Position numbers and translations under genes: made by a program | Shown: positions 26,357 to 35,892 of the stretch, one piece after another | Numbering within the stretch: position 1 is the first letter of the stretch | How the letters are laid out: the number at the start of each line of letters is the position of its first letter | Assembly: GCA_964497585.1 (NCBI GenBank) | Contig: CAZCDS010000019.1 | Location: forward strand, 1 to 64,000 | Source of the DNA: CAZCDS01 sp964497585 | GTDB taxonomy: Bacteria; Desulfobacterota; Desulfomonilia; Desulfomonilales; Desulfomonilaceae | Direction: 5' to 3' | Length of the DNA: 64,000 bases | The notes under the pieces: generated by a model | Database searches by the model: none | Seen by the model: the letters and a program-made list of their open reading frames with translations, nothing else | Told to the model about the DNA's origin: nothing

Positions 26357-26737
26357 AAACTGTTGGGCAGCGGGAGAACTCACCTCGGACGGGAAACGCC
26401 GCTCCGGTACTGATCCAACGCGCGTGTAAACCATATCTCCGAGTCCGCATTAGCTGACTCCCAGCGAACTCTCGGGGCTTACCCGGTTGGGGACCAACTC
26501 GCTGTCCGGGGCACATAGTTCGCCTCCGGCGCCATCGTTTCCGGCTTGCTGTGGGGTTTCGGTTCCCATATCCGCGCGGGACCTTTCTGTAAGCATGTGC
26601 GATATGCCGGCAAGTGGAAACGCGTGGAGTCGACGATTCGTCAACAAGAAGACGGAAGTCTCTTCCCCGAGGATGCAGCCATCTCCCCGATGAAAACGGA
26701 ATTCTCTCTCCCCCTTCACCATTGCTTTGAAATCACA
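26357..26737. other. Convergent intergenic stretch without a recognised gene
   Basis: It lies between the 3' ends of the barrel gene and of the small membrane protein gene. A 90-codon minus-strand open frame is present but has no ribosome site and no family resemblance. I see no clear terminator. Confidence 0.45.
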
Positions 26738-27121
26738 TTAGGCTGCGGGGTAGCCCCATAGATAGACTACCAGGCCCAACTGAACTATCGACGCGCCCAG
26801 CGTAGCGGTCAATAGGGCTAGCGACATCGGCGTCTTGAATTCAGGACGTCCTTTGGCGATAAAAGTTATGTGGAGCCCAAAGGCTGTGAGACCGGCAAGG
26901 CCCATGAGCATCGAGAGAACAAGACTGCCCATGGAGTGAGTCGCCACGAGGGCCACACCGTACAGGAGTATGAAAACCAGCGGCAAATGTAAGATCAGGA
27001 AAAAGGCTATTCCGCCGGGCAAGCGGAAAAGCTCCCATTCCTTCCAGTACGCTGAATCGATCTCGTGGGTTATCAGAAGCGTCGCATTGATAACGTAGAT
27101 CCAGAACAACGTGTCCCACAT
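26738..27121 (-). CDS. Small four-helix membrane protein
   Basis: A 127-residue integral membrane protein with four predicted hydrophobic helices: MWDTLFWIYVINATLLITHE, GGIAFFLILHLPLVFILLYG, VLSMLMGLAGLTAFGLHITF and LALLTATLGASIVQLGLVVY. A HEID.AYWKEWELF motif follows the first helix, giving a charged cytoplasmic or periplasmic loop. It resembles small uncharacterised membrane protein families (possibly DUF6713), but I am not certain. Upstream on the same strand, 68 bases away, lies the amidase gene. Confidence 0.7.
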   Translation of the reverse strand: MWDTLFWIYVINATLLITHEIDSAYWKEWELFRLPGGIAFFLILHLPLVFILLYGVALVATHSMGSLVLSMLMGLAGLTAFGLHITFIAKGRPEFKTPMSLALLTATLGASIVQLGLVVYLWGYPAA

Positions 27122-27189
27122 GATCGTGCCCTCCGAAGATCCAGTCTCTGGCGCCGTTTCGGAGAGGGTAGAACCTGTTGCTCACGCTG

Positions 27190-28425
27190 TCAACCGATGC
27201 CGAATCGCCGGGCGACTTCCCCGGCCGCGGCGAGCAGAAAGGCATCTGCGCCCTTGCGCGCCAGGAGCGACAGTCCCACGGGAATACCGCCCGCTTCAGC
27301 CACAGGCAAACTCACCTGGGGCAGCCGGCCGATGCCTGCTATGGCCGTGAGGGATAGCGTCCGGGGGTAGTAGTTTCCTCTGGTTCTGTCGTTCCCGAGA
27401 CTTCCCTTTATCGGCGCCAGAGCAGCCGCTGTCGGAATACAGATCAGATCGTTCGGACCCAGGAGTTTTTCGAGATTCGCGGCGAGGAACTCTCTCTTTC
27501 GTATTCCTTGTCCGACTCCGCTTCGGTCCAAGTTCTTGACGTGCTCGAAGTTCACTTTGATCCGCGGCCCGAATTCGGGCTTCACGTCCTCTATCCAGCC
27601 GCCGAGGCAGCTCCAGATTTCGGCCCATTGGACGGTGCAGTACGTGTGATACCACACTTCCAAAGCCGTGCCCGGAGGCTCTCCATCGATCTCACGCATG
27701 GAAGTCTCCCTCACTGATCGGGTGAACAGATCTGTCAGTTTGTCCAGAGGCTGCTCCAGGGCGGTTCTGACGTCCGGATCGCAGATCTCCAGGGCCTCCC
27801 TGATGAGGTACACCTTCTCAACGGTCACGTCGCCGGCCGGCTCGCATCCCGTCAAAACGGATGCCGCTTTGGCCAGGACCTCCAAACTGCCTGCCAGGAC
27901 CCCGACTGTGTCGAACGTTGGTGCAAAGGGCATTACTCCCGCGACGGAAATAACGCCGTGTGAAGGCCGCAGGCCGAAAATACCGCAATTGCTTGCGGGT
28001 ACTCTAACCGAGCCTCCGGTATCGGTACCGACGGCGAAATCGACGAGACCGCATGAGACCGCAGACGCGGACCCGCTTGATGACCCGCCCGGAACACGGT
28101 CCGGCGCACGTGGATTCAATGGGGTGCCATAGAAGTGATTCTCCCCGTTCAGACTGAAGGCCAGCTCGTCGGTAATGGTCTTGCCCACGAATCGTGCCCC
28201 CGCGTTAAGGAGTTGGTCGACGCACACACCGTTTGCCGCGGCCACAGGGTGGGTCTTCCGCCAATTGGGGTTGCCGCATCCCGTCTTGTAGCCGGCTATG
28301 TCAATAAGATCTTTCACCGCGAATGTCAGACCGCTCAATGGTCCTGCTGAGCTCGGCGCAATGGAGAATACGTCGACAAACGCTCCTGACTCATCGAACC
28401 CGTAGATCCCGCGTTCTTTGCTCAT
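27190..28425 (-). CDS. Amidase-signature family hydrolase
   Basis: A 411-residue enzyme of the amidase signature family (Ser-cisSer-Lys triad). The catalytic Lys is in FAVKDLID (Lys38), the cis-Ser in PGGSSSGSA (near 117) and the nucleophile Ser in GTDTGGSVRVPAS (Ser139). The ATG was chosen because it follows AGAGGAACGC and a TTG seven codons upstream has no ribosome site. Members hydrolyse amides such as indole acetamide or acylamides, or work in transamidation; the substrate here is open. It is followed on the minus strand by the small membrane protein. Confidence 0.9.
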   Translation of the reverse strand: MSKERGIYGFDESGAFVDVFSIAPSSAGPLSGLTFAVKDLIDIAGYKTGCGNPNWRKTHPVAAANGVCVDQLLNAGARFVGKTITDELAFSLNGENHFYGTPLNPRAPDRVPGGSSSGSASAVSCGLVDFAVGTDTGGSVRVPASNCGIFGLRPSHGVISVAGVMPFAPTFDTVGVLAGSLEVLAKAASVLTGCEPAGDVTVEKVYLIREALEICDPDVRTALEQPLDKLTDLFTRSVRETSMREIDGEPPGTALEVWYHTYCTVQWAEIWSCLGGWIEDVKPEFGPRIKVNFEHVKNLDRSGVGQGIRKREFLAANLEKLLGPNDLICIPTAAALAPIKGSLGNDRTRGNYYPRTLSLTAIAGIGRLPQVSLPVAEAGGIPVGLSLLARKGADAFLLAAAGEVARRFGIG

Positions 28426-28610
28426 GCGTTCCTCTTCTGAAATCAATGGGCTTTCGAATCAATGAGATTCAGGCGTCTCGGACTGCCGCCTGCGAAATGA
28501 AATCCCCTTTGGGTCCTCGAAAACGGGGCGCATGGGGGAGAATGAGGAGAGAAGCGAGCCTATCCTACTCGTTTCACAACTCACCGGCATAAAAAGAACG
28601 CCCATTCACG

Positions 28611-30086
28611 TTATTTCCCGGAATCGGTATGAAATCTCACGTAAACCTCGGTACCTTTCGTATCCCCGATCTCAAGTTCGCCGTTGAGTTGCTCCGTGAA
28701 GATCTTGACCAGCCGCAGGCCCAGCGAACTGGGGCTTTCGAAATCTTCTTGACTGACTGACCCGATACCGTTGTCACGCATGCGAAGCGCCATTTCGTCC
28801 TGACCGACTGCACGCAGCGAGATTTCAATCTTTCCTTTTCGGCCTCCGGGGAAGGCGTGTTTAATCGAATTGCCGAAGAGTTCACTCACGATGAACCCCA
28901 ACGGAATGAGTACACGGGGACCCAGAGCAATTCTTTCTACGTCCAGGGAGACGCGGACCCGTTGTCTTGCCGATCCGTACGTTCCTGAGAGGTGACTTAT
29001 GAGGTCATGCATATACTTGCCGATATCGACCGCGGCCAGTTGCGCCGACCGATAGAGGTGCTCGTGAACCAAGGCCATGGACCTGATGCGGGTCTCGGCA
29101 TCCCGGAACATTCCCCGGTAGTGATCGTCCCGAGCGTAGCGGCCTTGCAGTCTGAAGAGACTGCACATGACCTGAAGATTGTTCTTCACCCGGTGGTGAA
29201 TCTCCCGCAAAAGGACTTCCTTCTCTTGAAGAGCAGCCTTGAGTTCCGCTTCGGCCCGTTTTCGGTCACTGATGTCTCGAATGGACGACAGGATGTAATC
29301 GTTTCCCCGCAAGCGGATCTTCCGCAGGAAAACCTCGATGTCAAATTCAGTGTCGTCCTCTTGTTGTCTTGCCTTCCACTCGAACAGCCTGATCTCTCCG
29401 GCGAGGACGCGTTCCCAAATTGGATACAACGACCGATCCTCGATATTCTCGACAAAATACCGGTCCGCTGTTGCCACCCGCCACACGTCATGGCCAGATA
29501 TATTGAACATTTCCAGGAACTTGCCATTGGCATGAACGATGTTTCCCTTCAGGTCATGCACGAGGATACCGTCATGAACGCCGTTGATGACCGTTCGCAG
29601 CACTCCTTCAATATCTTGAGCTTCTCTTTCGGCCCGCACCTCAGCGGTTACCACGCGAAGGAAGCATACGATTCCCTCTACAGGGGAATCGAGTTTGTTA
29701 ACAAGAATGAGGTCCACGTCGTGCCAGCCCCCGTTCCTATGTGGCATCCTCATCCTCCACCTTTCCGAGGACCCCACGGGCTTTTTTAACAGGGACTCAT
29801 AGAGACTCCGTGTGAGGAGAAGCTGCTCGGGAGAGGACAAGTCCCACCACCCGGACATGCCTACGATTTCATGAGGAGAAAAACCCAACTGCGTTTGCAG
29901 GGAACGGCTCGAGAACTTCACCTGCCCTTGCGAGGTCATGACCATCACGATGATGTTCTCGGAACTGCCGATGACTTCGGTAAGGAATTCTACCCTCTCA
30001 CGTGCGGTCGCTTCAGACTTCTTGGCCTGCTTGAGCTGTTCTCGGCACACAGCCAGTTGCCGGCGAAGTTTCTCCACTTGGCCCAT
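28611..30086 (-). CDS. PAS-domain sensor histidine kinase (HisKA_2/HWE-like type)
   Basis: A 491-residue cytoplasmic kinase. After a short coiled coil (8-50) come two PAS domains (about 55-165 and 175-290, the second ending SSIRDISDRKRAEAE), then the HisKA_2 dimerisation helix with the phosphoacceptor His in LLREIHHRVKNNLQVMCSLF, and an ATPase domain with N-box SELFGNSIKHAF and G-boxes RDNGIGS and SSLGLRLV. This HRVKNN class pairs with response regulators of the PdtaR type or other regulators. The start is set by an AAGGAGTGACC ribosome site; 19 upstream codons are ignored. Its promoter (30198-30227) is divergent from that of the next gene. Confidence 0.92.
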   Translation of the reverse strand: MGQVEKLRRQLAVCREQLKQAKKSEATARERVEFLTEVIGSSENIIVMVMTSQGQVKFSSRSLQTQLGFSPHEIVGMSGWWDLSSPEQLLLTRSLYESLLKKPVGSSERWRMRMPHRNGGWHDVDLILVNKLDSPVEGIVCFLRVVTAEVRAEREAQDIEGVLRTVINGVHDGILVHDLKGNIVHANGKFLEMFNISGHDVWRVATADRYFVENIEDRSLYPIWERVLAGEIRLFEWKARQQEDDTEFDIEVFLRKIRLRGNDYILSSIRDISDRKRAEAELKAALQEKEVLLREIHHRVKNNLQVMCSLFRLQGRYARDDHYRGMFRDAETRIRSMALVHEHLYRSAQLAAVDIGKYMHDLISHLSGTYGSARQRVRVSLDVERIALGPRVLIPLGFIVSELFGNSIKHAFPGGRKGKIEISLRAVGQDEMALRMRDNGIGSVSQEDFESPSSLGLRLVKIFTEQLNGELEIGDTKGTEVYVRFHTDSGK

Positions 30087-30197
30087 GGTCACTCCTTGCC
30101 CTACGGGCTGCTCTGGCACATGCTTCGCGCTGCTCACCCACACCCGTGCACGAGAGGTTCGCCTGCGAAGAGGTAAGACTCCGTGACCTGTACATGC

Positions 30198-30227
30198 ACT
30201 CTACAGCTTTCAAGCCTGCCCGGTCAA
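30198..30227 (-). promoter_or_regulatory. Sigma-70-type promoter of the histidine kinase gene
   Basis: On the minus strand, TTGACC (30222-30227) and TAGAGT (30198-30203) are separated by 18 bases. It lies about 110 bases upstream of the kinase ATG, back to back with the promoter at 30243-30271. Confidence 0.6.
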
Positions 30228-30242
30228 CCCACGAATGACGCC

Positions 30243-30271
30243 TTGACAGGATCTGGGATGCTTCATAGAAT
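30243..30271 (+). promoter_or_regulatory. Sigma-70-type promoter of the zinc-ribbon/cyclase-like gene
   Basis: TTGACA (30243-30248) and TAGAAT (30266-30271) are separated by 17 bases, a near-consensus pair. Transcription would start near 30279, leaving a leader of about 150 bases before the ATG at 30429. Confidence 0.65.
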
Positions 30272-30428
30272 ATACAACCAAACTGGTCAACCACGATCGG
30301 ATGCATGTCAGAACAATTCCGCCACTGATCCAGGGGAGCGGTCACCCCCGGATTGCGCTTGTGAGAGGAAGTGACACCTTTAGAGGGAGTCGATCCGGCG
30401 CACCGGCAGCCGCAGACTGGAGAAAAGA

Positions 30429-33400
30429 ATGCGATGCTCCAAGTGCGGTGCAAGGAACGCACGCACGAGAGATATCTGCGTCAGGTGCGGTGCGGAACTG
30501 TGGCATGTCTGCCCCACGTGCGGTTCGAGAAACCGCTGTCAGTCGGGGTTCTGCGACGCCTGTGGGCAGAGACTGATCGCTCCAGGGGCGCAGTCCGGGC
30601 CGGATGCACCGGTCGGCGAAAAACTGGAGCGGATTCGGCCGATCTTTCCCGGGGCTCCTCAGGCTCACCAGCCCTCCGAGACCCGCAGAATCACGGGCGA
30701 GCGCAGACAAGTCACCATTATGGTTTGTCATGTCGACCAGGTTCTGCCGGGGGAAACACCAGAGGATCCGGAAACATCACTGCTCTTGCTCGACAGGATA
30801 AAAGAGACGCTTGTTCATAAGGTCCTCGATTTTGAGGGCTCCGTCTTTGAGTTGAGAGCCGGTGGAATCGTGGCCGTGTTCGGGCTGCCCTTGGCTCTCG
30901 AGGAAATCCCCCAGAGGGCAATTCGCGCGGCTCTTGCCTTGCAGGGTGAGGCAGCCGCGTTCAACGAAAAGACCTTCCGCGATCAATCAGCCGCAGAGAT
31001 CCTCCTTCGGATAGGGATCCACTCGGGCTTCATGGCCATTGGCGACAATGCCTCGCTTATAGCCGCGGCGTCACACACCGGCAGGAGCACAATGAGCACT
31101 GCCTCCCGCGTGGCAATGCTCGCCGAGCCAGGGGCGATATACGTCACCGAGGACACGTTTCGCCTTTCCGAGGGATTTTTCCTGTTCAAACTGGCAGCCG
31201 AGGCGAACGTCAAGGAGAACGGTTCGCCTATCAAGATCTACCGCGTGATGGGCAGCAGAGCAGGCAAGACGAGATTCGACGTGAGTGCTGAAAGAGGGTT
31301 GACCGCCCTAGTCGGACGGAAACGAGAACTTGACCTGCTGCTGGATGCTTTTGTTAGGGCCGTAGACGGAGAAGGGCAGGCATGCGCCATAGTAGGTGAA
31401 GCAGGTGTGGGGAAATCAAGGTTGGTGTACGAGTTCGCAGAGGCGATCTCGGGTGAGCACGCGCTTATCCTGGAGGGAAAATGCCTCCCCTACGGAAAGA
31501 ACCTGGTCTATCATCCGATCACAGACATCCTGAGGAGCAACTTCAATATTGAGGAGACGGATGGGGATTCGCAGATCAGGGCAAAGGTCCATACGACCAT
31601 AGCAGCGCTCGGGGCCGACAAAGGGTTCACGCTGTCGTACCTGCTGGAACTGCTGTCAGTTAGGAACAGCGGCATCGACAATATTCTCATAGGCCCCGAA
31701 GCCAGAAGGGACGGGATCACACAGGCCATCAAGACGCTCGTCTTGAAAGCTTCCCAGGTCCGACCCCTCGTGCTGGTGATCGAGGACCTGCACTGGATCG
31801 ACAGAAGCTCAGAAGATCTGTCACGGGAACTCGTGGAAATGATGCCGGGATGGCCTATTCTGCTGATATTAACGTACCGTCCCGAGTTTCAGCGCGGCTG
31901 GGAAGACGAATCGGTCATGACGAGGATTGACCTGAGCCATCTTACCAGGATCGAAGGCGCGGAGATGATCTCGCATCTCCTGGGAAGCGAGAGACCGGAC
32001 GAAGCACTCGAGCAGTTCATACTGGAGAAGGCTGAGGGCATTCCGTTCTTTATCGAAGAGTACATACGATCTCTGAGACATCTCAAGATCATCGAGAGAA
32101 AAGGGAGCGTTTTTCGACTGGCCGACGGCAACCTCGGAGGGCCGGTCCCGACAACCATACAGGACGTCATTCTCGCTCGTGTGGACAGGCTCCCGGAACC
32201 GTCAAGAAGGCTCCTCATGAAGGGCTCCGTTGTCGGGCGCGAGTTTGGCCTCTCATTGATCGGCCGACTGGCAGGGCTCCCGGAAGAAGAGCTGCCATCC
32301 TGTCTGAGGACTCTGCAAAAGGCAGGGCTTCTTCAGGAGCGCCGCAGCGGGGAACGCCCATCCTACGCTCTCAGGCATGCAATGACACGCGACGCGATCT
32401 ACGAATCCATGTTGGCCCCGACGAGGAAAGTGCTTCATGAGGAGGTGGCAAGATCCATTGAGTACCTTTACGGCACAAATCTGCAAGATCACTATCCGGT
32501 ACTCGCAAACCATTACTTTGCAGGGGACAATTTCGAGCGAGCAGCGCTCTTTGCCAAGTTGTCCTCGCAGAGAGCCAGGAAGACCGGAGCCCTCACCGAT
32601 GCCGTAGCCTATGCCCGCAAAAGAGTGGCGAGTCTCGAGCAATTGCCGCGCAGCGACGAGATTGCAAGGCAGGTTGCCAAATCGAGAATCGTTCTCGGCC
32701 TGATTCTCCTGGAGATGAATTACCTGCCCGAGGCGAAAGAGGCAATCGAGCCGATCATTATTGATGTGCTCAAGAGCGATCAGAAGAGAATGCAGTCTCA
32801 GATATTGAGCATTCTCGGGATTCACAGCAGTTGGGTCGACGAGGACCTGCGGGCCGCGATCGAACAGTTAACCAGAGCGCTGAGCAGATCTGAGGCGACG
32901 GGTGATGCAGGAACTTCACTTCACGTGAGCCACTGGCTGGGAATCAGCTACGCCATTGACTGCGAGTTCGAAGAGGGTATCCAGTACCACCTCAAGGCCA
33001 TCAGGCTGGCCGAGTCCACTGGACATATCTCTCGGATGTCCACCTTGAAGAGTAGTCTCTGCGGTTGGTGCTACTTCTACCCCGGAAAAGTGGCCGACGG
33101 GTACGACCTAAGCAGCGAAGCGATCAGCGCTGCGGACAAGACAGGAGACATCGTTGCCCAATCCTGGGCCCACGTAACCCGCGGAATGTGCTGCTTCGGC
33201 CTCGGAGCGCTTGAAGAGGCGGGCGACCATTTAGTACAGGCGGACGTTTTCAGTGCCCGAGCCAATATGTTTCTCTGTCATTCCATTGCCCAACATTTTC
33301 TGGGCGCGATTTGTCTTGAAAGGGAAGAGGACCCCAGGGCCCGGGAACATTACCTGAAGGCTGTAGAAATAGGGGACCGAATCCACTTCCTGCCCTCCTG

Positions 33401-33797
33401 GGTGAATTTCAATAAATTGGGCCTGGCTGTTTCGAGGGCTGCGCTTGGCGAGAAGGATCTTGACCTGGAATCCCTGCGCCTTTACCGTGAAAATAACAAG
33501 ATCAAATTATTCCAAGGGATCCTCGCACGACATATTGCCGACATACTCATGCGCCTCGACGAGCGCTATCTGCCCGAGGCGAACAAGTGGATCGGCGACG
33601 CGGTGAAAGCTGACAAGAGAAACGGTATGATGTTTCACCTGGCAAAGGACTACGAGTTCGCCGGGCAATTGTTCGAACGAATGGGTGACCGCGAAAAGGC
33701 TCGTGAGACGCTCTCGAAAGCGACCAAAATCTACGGGGAATGTGGAGCAAGAGGCCGGGTGGAGAAAGTGGAGAAGCAATTGGCTGCGCTCTTATAA
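30429..33797 (+). CDS. Double zinc ribbon, degenerate class III cyclase, AAA/STAND ATPase and TPR protein
   Basis: A 1122-residue multidomain protein. Residues 1-46 are two zinc ribbons (CxxC pairs at Cys3/6, 17/20 and Cys28/31, 42/45). Residues about 90-280 match a class III nucleotide cyclase (RRQVTIMVC..., LRIGIHSGFMAIG, ASRVAMLAEPGAIYVTEDTFRL), but the metal-binding positions appear to be His101 and Gly145 where active enzymes have Asp, so cyclase activity is doubtful. Residues about 290-560 are an AAA-type ATPase (Walker A GEAGVGKSRL near 323, Walker B LVLVIEDLHWID). The rest is helical TPR repeats. This cyclase-ATPase-TPR layout is common in large bacterial signalling proteins. It is expressed from its own promoter; a radical SAM gene follows 159 bases later. 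Confidence 0.9.
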   Translation: MRCSKCGARNARTRDICVRCGAELWHVCPTCGSRNRCQSGFCDACGQRLIAPGAQSGPDAPVGEKLERIRPIFPGAPQAHQPSETRRITGERRQVTIMVCHVDQVLPGETPEDPETSLLLLDRIKETLVHKVLDFEGSVFELRAGGIVAVFGLPLALEEIPQRAIRAALALQGEAAAFNEKTFRDQSAAEILLRIGIHSGFMAIGDNASLIAAASHTGRSTMSTASRVAMLAEPGAIYVTEDTFRLSEGFFLFKLAAEANVKENGSPIKIYRVMGSRAGKTRFDVSAERGLTALVGRKRELDLLLDAFVRAVDGEGQACAIVGEAGVGKSRLVYEFAEAISGEHALILEGKCLPYGKNLVYHPITDILRSNFNIEETDGDSQIRAKVHTTIAALGADKGFTLSYLLELLSVRNSGIDNILIGPEARRDGITQAIKTLVLKASQVRPLVLVIEDLHWIDRSSEDLSRELVEMMPGWPILLILTYRPEFQRGWEDESVMTRIDLSHLTRIEGAEMISHLLGSERPDEALEQFILEKAEGIPFFIEEYIRSLRHLKIIERKGSVFRLADGNLGGPVPTTIQDVILARVDRLPEPSRRLLMKGSVVGREFGLSLIGRLAGLPEEELPSCLRTLQKAGLLQERRSGERPSYALRHAMTRDAIYESMLAPTRKVLHEEVARSIEYLYGTNLQDHYPVLANHYFAGDNFERAALFAKLSSQRARKTGALTDAVAYARKRVASLEQLPRSDEIARQVAKSRIVLGLILLEMNYLPEAKEAIEPIIIDVLKSDQKRMQSQILSILGIHSSWVDEDLRAAIEQLTRALSRSEATGDAGTSLHVSHWLGISYAIDCEFEEGIQYHLKAIRLAESTGHISRMSTLKSSLCGWCYFYPGKVADGYDLSSEAISAADKTGDIVAQSWAHVTRGMCCFGLGALEEAGDHLVQADVFSARANMFLCHSIAQHFLGAICLEREEDPRAREHYLKAVEIGDRIHFLPSWVNFNKLGLAVSRAALGEKDLDLESLRLYRENNKIKLFQGILARHIADILMRLDERYLPEANKWIGDAVKADKRNGMMFHLAKDYEFAGQLFERMGDREKARETLSKATKIYGECGARGRVEKVEKQLAALL

Positions 33798-33956
33798 CAT
33801 GACCGTCTCTGCGTACCTCCGCACCGAATCCAGGAGGGGGGCACGAGAAAAAGGAGCACTTTCCTGCGGACTCTTATCGAGAATGGTCTTCGATCGAATC
33901 CTCGGAGGCTCGAACGAGACAACCCGCGGAATAATTGCGGCCAGGGATCCAATCAC

Positions 33957-35597
33957 GTGCACGTGTTACTGATCAACCCGTCAGTCCCGTACAGTGTCTG
34001 GACTTTTAGTGAAACGCTGGAGCTCATGGGCAAGAAGGCATTTGTCGCGCCCCTGGGCATTATCACTGTGGCTGCTCTGCTTCCGGAAGAGTGGGAACTC
34101 AGGTTGGCGGACAACCGATTTCAGCCCATCACGGACGATCTCTGGGACTGGGCCGACATGATTATGATTTCGAGTATGCTGGTGCAGCGGCCAGCAACGC
34201 TTCGTGTGGTCGAGGGAGCAAGAGCGCGCGGGAAACGAGTTGTCGTGGGCGGCCCCTATCCTACGGTATCGCCAGATGAACTCATCGGCGCAGGAGCGGA
34301 CTTCGTTGGGAGGGTCGAAGCAGAGACCGTAATTGGGCAGTTCCTGGAAATGCACGACAAAGATGACGCTCCAACGGTGCTCCAGACCAACGCGAGACCT
34401 GATATGGCTGCTTCTCCGATTCCCCGATTCGATCTGCGGGAAATGGATGCATGCGTTGCCATGGCTGTGCAGACATCGCGTGGATGCCCCTTCAACTGCG
34501 AATTCTGTGACGTGGCGAGTCTCTATGGGAGGGAACTCCGGCACAAGAACCACGGTCAGGTCATCATGGAACTCGATCTGCTCTATTCCTACCGTTGGCG
34601 GGGGAGCGTCCTCGTTTCCGATGACAACTTCATCGCGGGAAGGAAACATGCCAGGGACTTACTCGACGAGCTCGTCCCCTGGATGGAGAGCCACGGCAGG
34701 CCCTTTGACTTCTGGTCGCAGGCGTCCATCGACCTGGGACAGGCGCCTGAGCTGATGGACAAGATGGCTCAGGCGGGCTTTTCGCATCTCGTCATGGGCC
34801 TTGAAACCCCGGACACTGAAGTGCTTGCGTTCAGTAGGAAGCACCAGAACATCACGAATCCCCTTGTCGAATGGGTGAACAACATCAATGTCAGCGGTAT
34901 CACTGTGGTATCTACCCTGGTTATCGGCTTCGACAACGAGACCGGTTCCGCCGGCGGGAAGATCTGCGATCTGGTCGAGCGAACGAACATCCCCATTCCC
35001 GTGGTCAACAAGCGGGAGGCGCTGCCGGGGACTGATTTATGGCGTCGTCTCAAACGCGAGAAACGACTCATTGAGACTCATCCATCCGGTGACTTCGTTC
35101 GCGGGGGAATGAACTTCGTTCCTTCCCGGCCCGCTGCCGAGGTCCTCGAAGATCAGGCGCGGACCATAGACCGGCTCTATGAACCCAGCGCATACCTGAC
35201 GAGGGCCTACCGGTACTATGCTGCTATGAGACCTGCCCGCCTCGCTTCACCCTCACAAATGGGCGGGAGAGTTGCGTGGGGTGGGGTTTTCAGCAAGCGG
35301 TCCTTCCGCAAAATCGCGAGTGATCTTGTCGTGCTTGTTCGGCTTGCCCGGAGATACGGGGCCGCGCCGTACCGGTGGCAAGCACTCAAGTATGTGGCCG
35401 CGATCGCCCTGAGGAAACCGAGCAGGCTCCCGGACTACATCCAGGCCTTGGCGAGCGGAGAGAACCTGTATGCCCTGAGAGAGGTCGTCCTCGAGGATTT
35501 GCGCGCGGGAAGGCTCACGTCTGTCAAGGTTCGACCATTGGAGGCGCGGAGAATTCATGAACGTTCCGTGCCCTCGTCGGGCACGGGGTCGTCGTGA
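33957..35597 (+). CDS. B12-binding radical SAM protein (DUF4070-type)
   Basis: A 546-residue protein starting with GTG (a second in-frame GTG is two codons on). The N-terminal half (MHVLLINPSVPYSVWTF..., PYPTVSPDELIGAGADF) is the B12-binding fold. The radical SAM cluster motif is CPFNCEFC near 177-184 (C-x3-C-x2-C), preceded by AVQTSRG. It continues with VSDDNFIAGRKHARDLL and the DUF4070-like C-terminal half, which starts around IPIPVVNKREALPGTDLW. Proteins of this group often act in cofactor or hopanoid/lipid methylation-type chemistry, but the substrate is unknown. It lies between the large signalling protein and the PLC-like gene on the same strand. Confidence 0.88.
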   Translation: MHVLLINPSVPYSVWTFSETLELMGKKAFVAPLGIITVAALLPEEWELRLADNRFQPITDDLWDWADMIMISSMLVQRPATLRVVEGARARGKRVVVGGPYPTVSPDELIGAGADFVGRVEAETVIGQFLEMHDKDDAPTVLQTNARPDMAASPIPRFDLREMDACVAMAVQTSRGCPFNCEFCDVASLYGRELRHKNHGQVIMELDLLYSYRWRGSVLVSDDNFIAGRKHARDLLDELVPWMESHGRPFDFWSQASIDLGQAPELMDKMAQAGFSHLVMGLETPDTEVLAFSRKHQNITNPLVEWVNNINVSGITVVSTLVIGFDNETGSAGGKICDLVERTNIPIPVVNKREALPGTDLWRRLKREKRLIETHPSGDFVRGGMNFVPSRPAAEVLEDQARTIDRLYEPSAYLTRAYRYYAAMRPARLASPSQMGGRVAWGGVFSKRSFRKIASDLVVLVRLARRYGAAPYRWQALKYVAAIALRKPSRLPDYIQALASGENLYALREVVLEDLRAGRLTSVKVRPLEARRIHERSVPSSGTGSS

Positions 35598-35679
35598 AAA
35601 TGCTCCTCGAGGAGAGTGGAAACACCTCTCCCGAAGCAATTGACCAGGAGGCTGACTTCCCAAATCCCCCGCGCGCGTA

Positions 35680-35707
35680 TCGACGGATTTTTTTCCCCGT
35701 GTATAAT
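35680..35707 (+). promoter_or_regulatory. Sigma-70-type promoter before the PLC-like gene
   Basis: TCGACG (35680-35685) and a perfect TATAAT (35702-35707) are separated by 16 bases. It would start transcription near 35714, at or next to the ATG of a small open frame, about 180 bases ahead of the PLC-like gene start. Confidence 0.55.
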
Positions 35708-35713
35708 ATTCCG

Positions 35714-35809
35714 ATGGAAATCGCGACTAACAGGGAAGGAGGGTCAACGGTTCCGGCCGAGAGACGGGAATGCTCGCGCCTTGCCCTGTCGGGCGCGCTC
35801 CGGATTTGA
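35714..35809 (+). other. Small open frame resembling a PilZ N-terminus
   Basis: A 31-codon frame from ATG 35714 to TGA 35807-35809. The residues ERRECSRLALSGALRI look like the start of a PilZ domain (ERRxxxRxxLxxPVRF, with the RxxxR motif), but the domain stops there, and no continuation is visible in other frames. It may be a chance frame, a leader peptide or a PilZ remnant. No family search was possible. Confidence 0.25.
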
Positions 35810-35892
35810 CAGGCCGGACCTCCGTTGCGACGAGTTCCACCGGCGGCAAACCGGACAGGCTGCACCGCCGACCGGTGGGAAAGGAGAGAGGG

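Noticed and set aside
26450..26722. A 90-codon minus-strand frame
   Set aside because: No ribosome site and no family signal; it lies in a convergent intergenic region.
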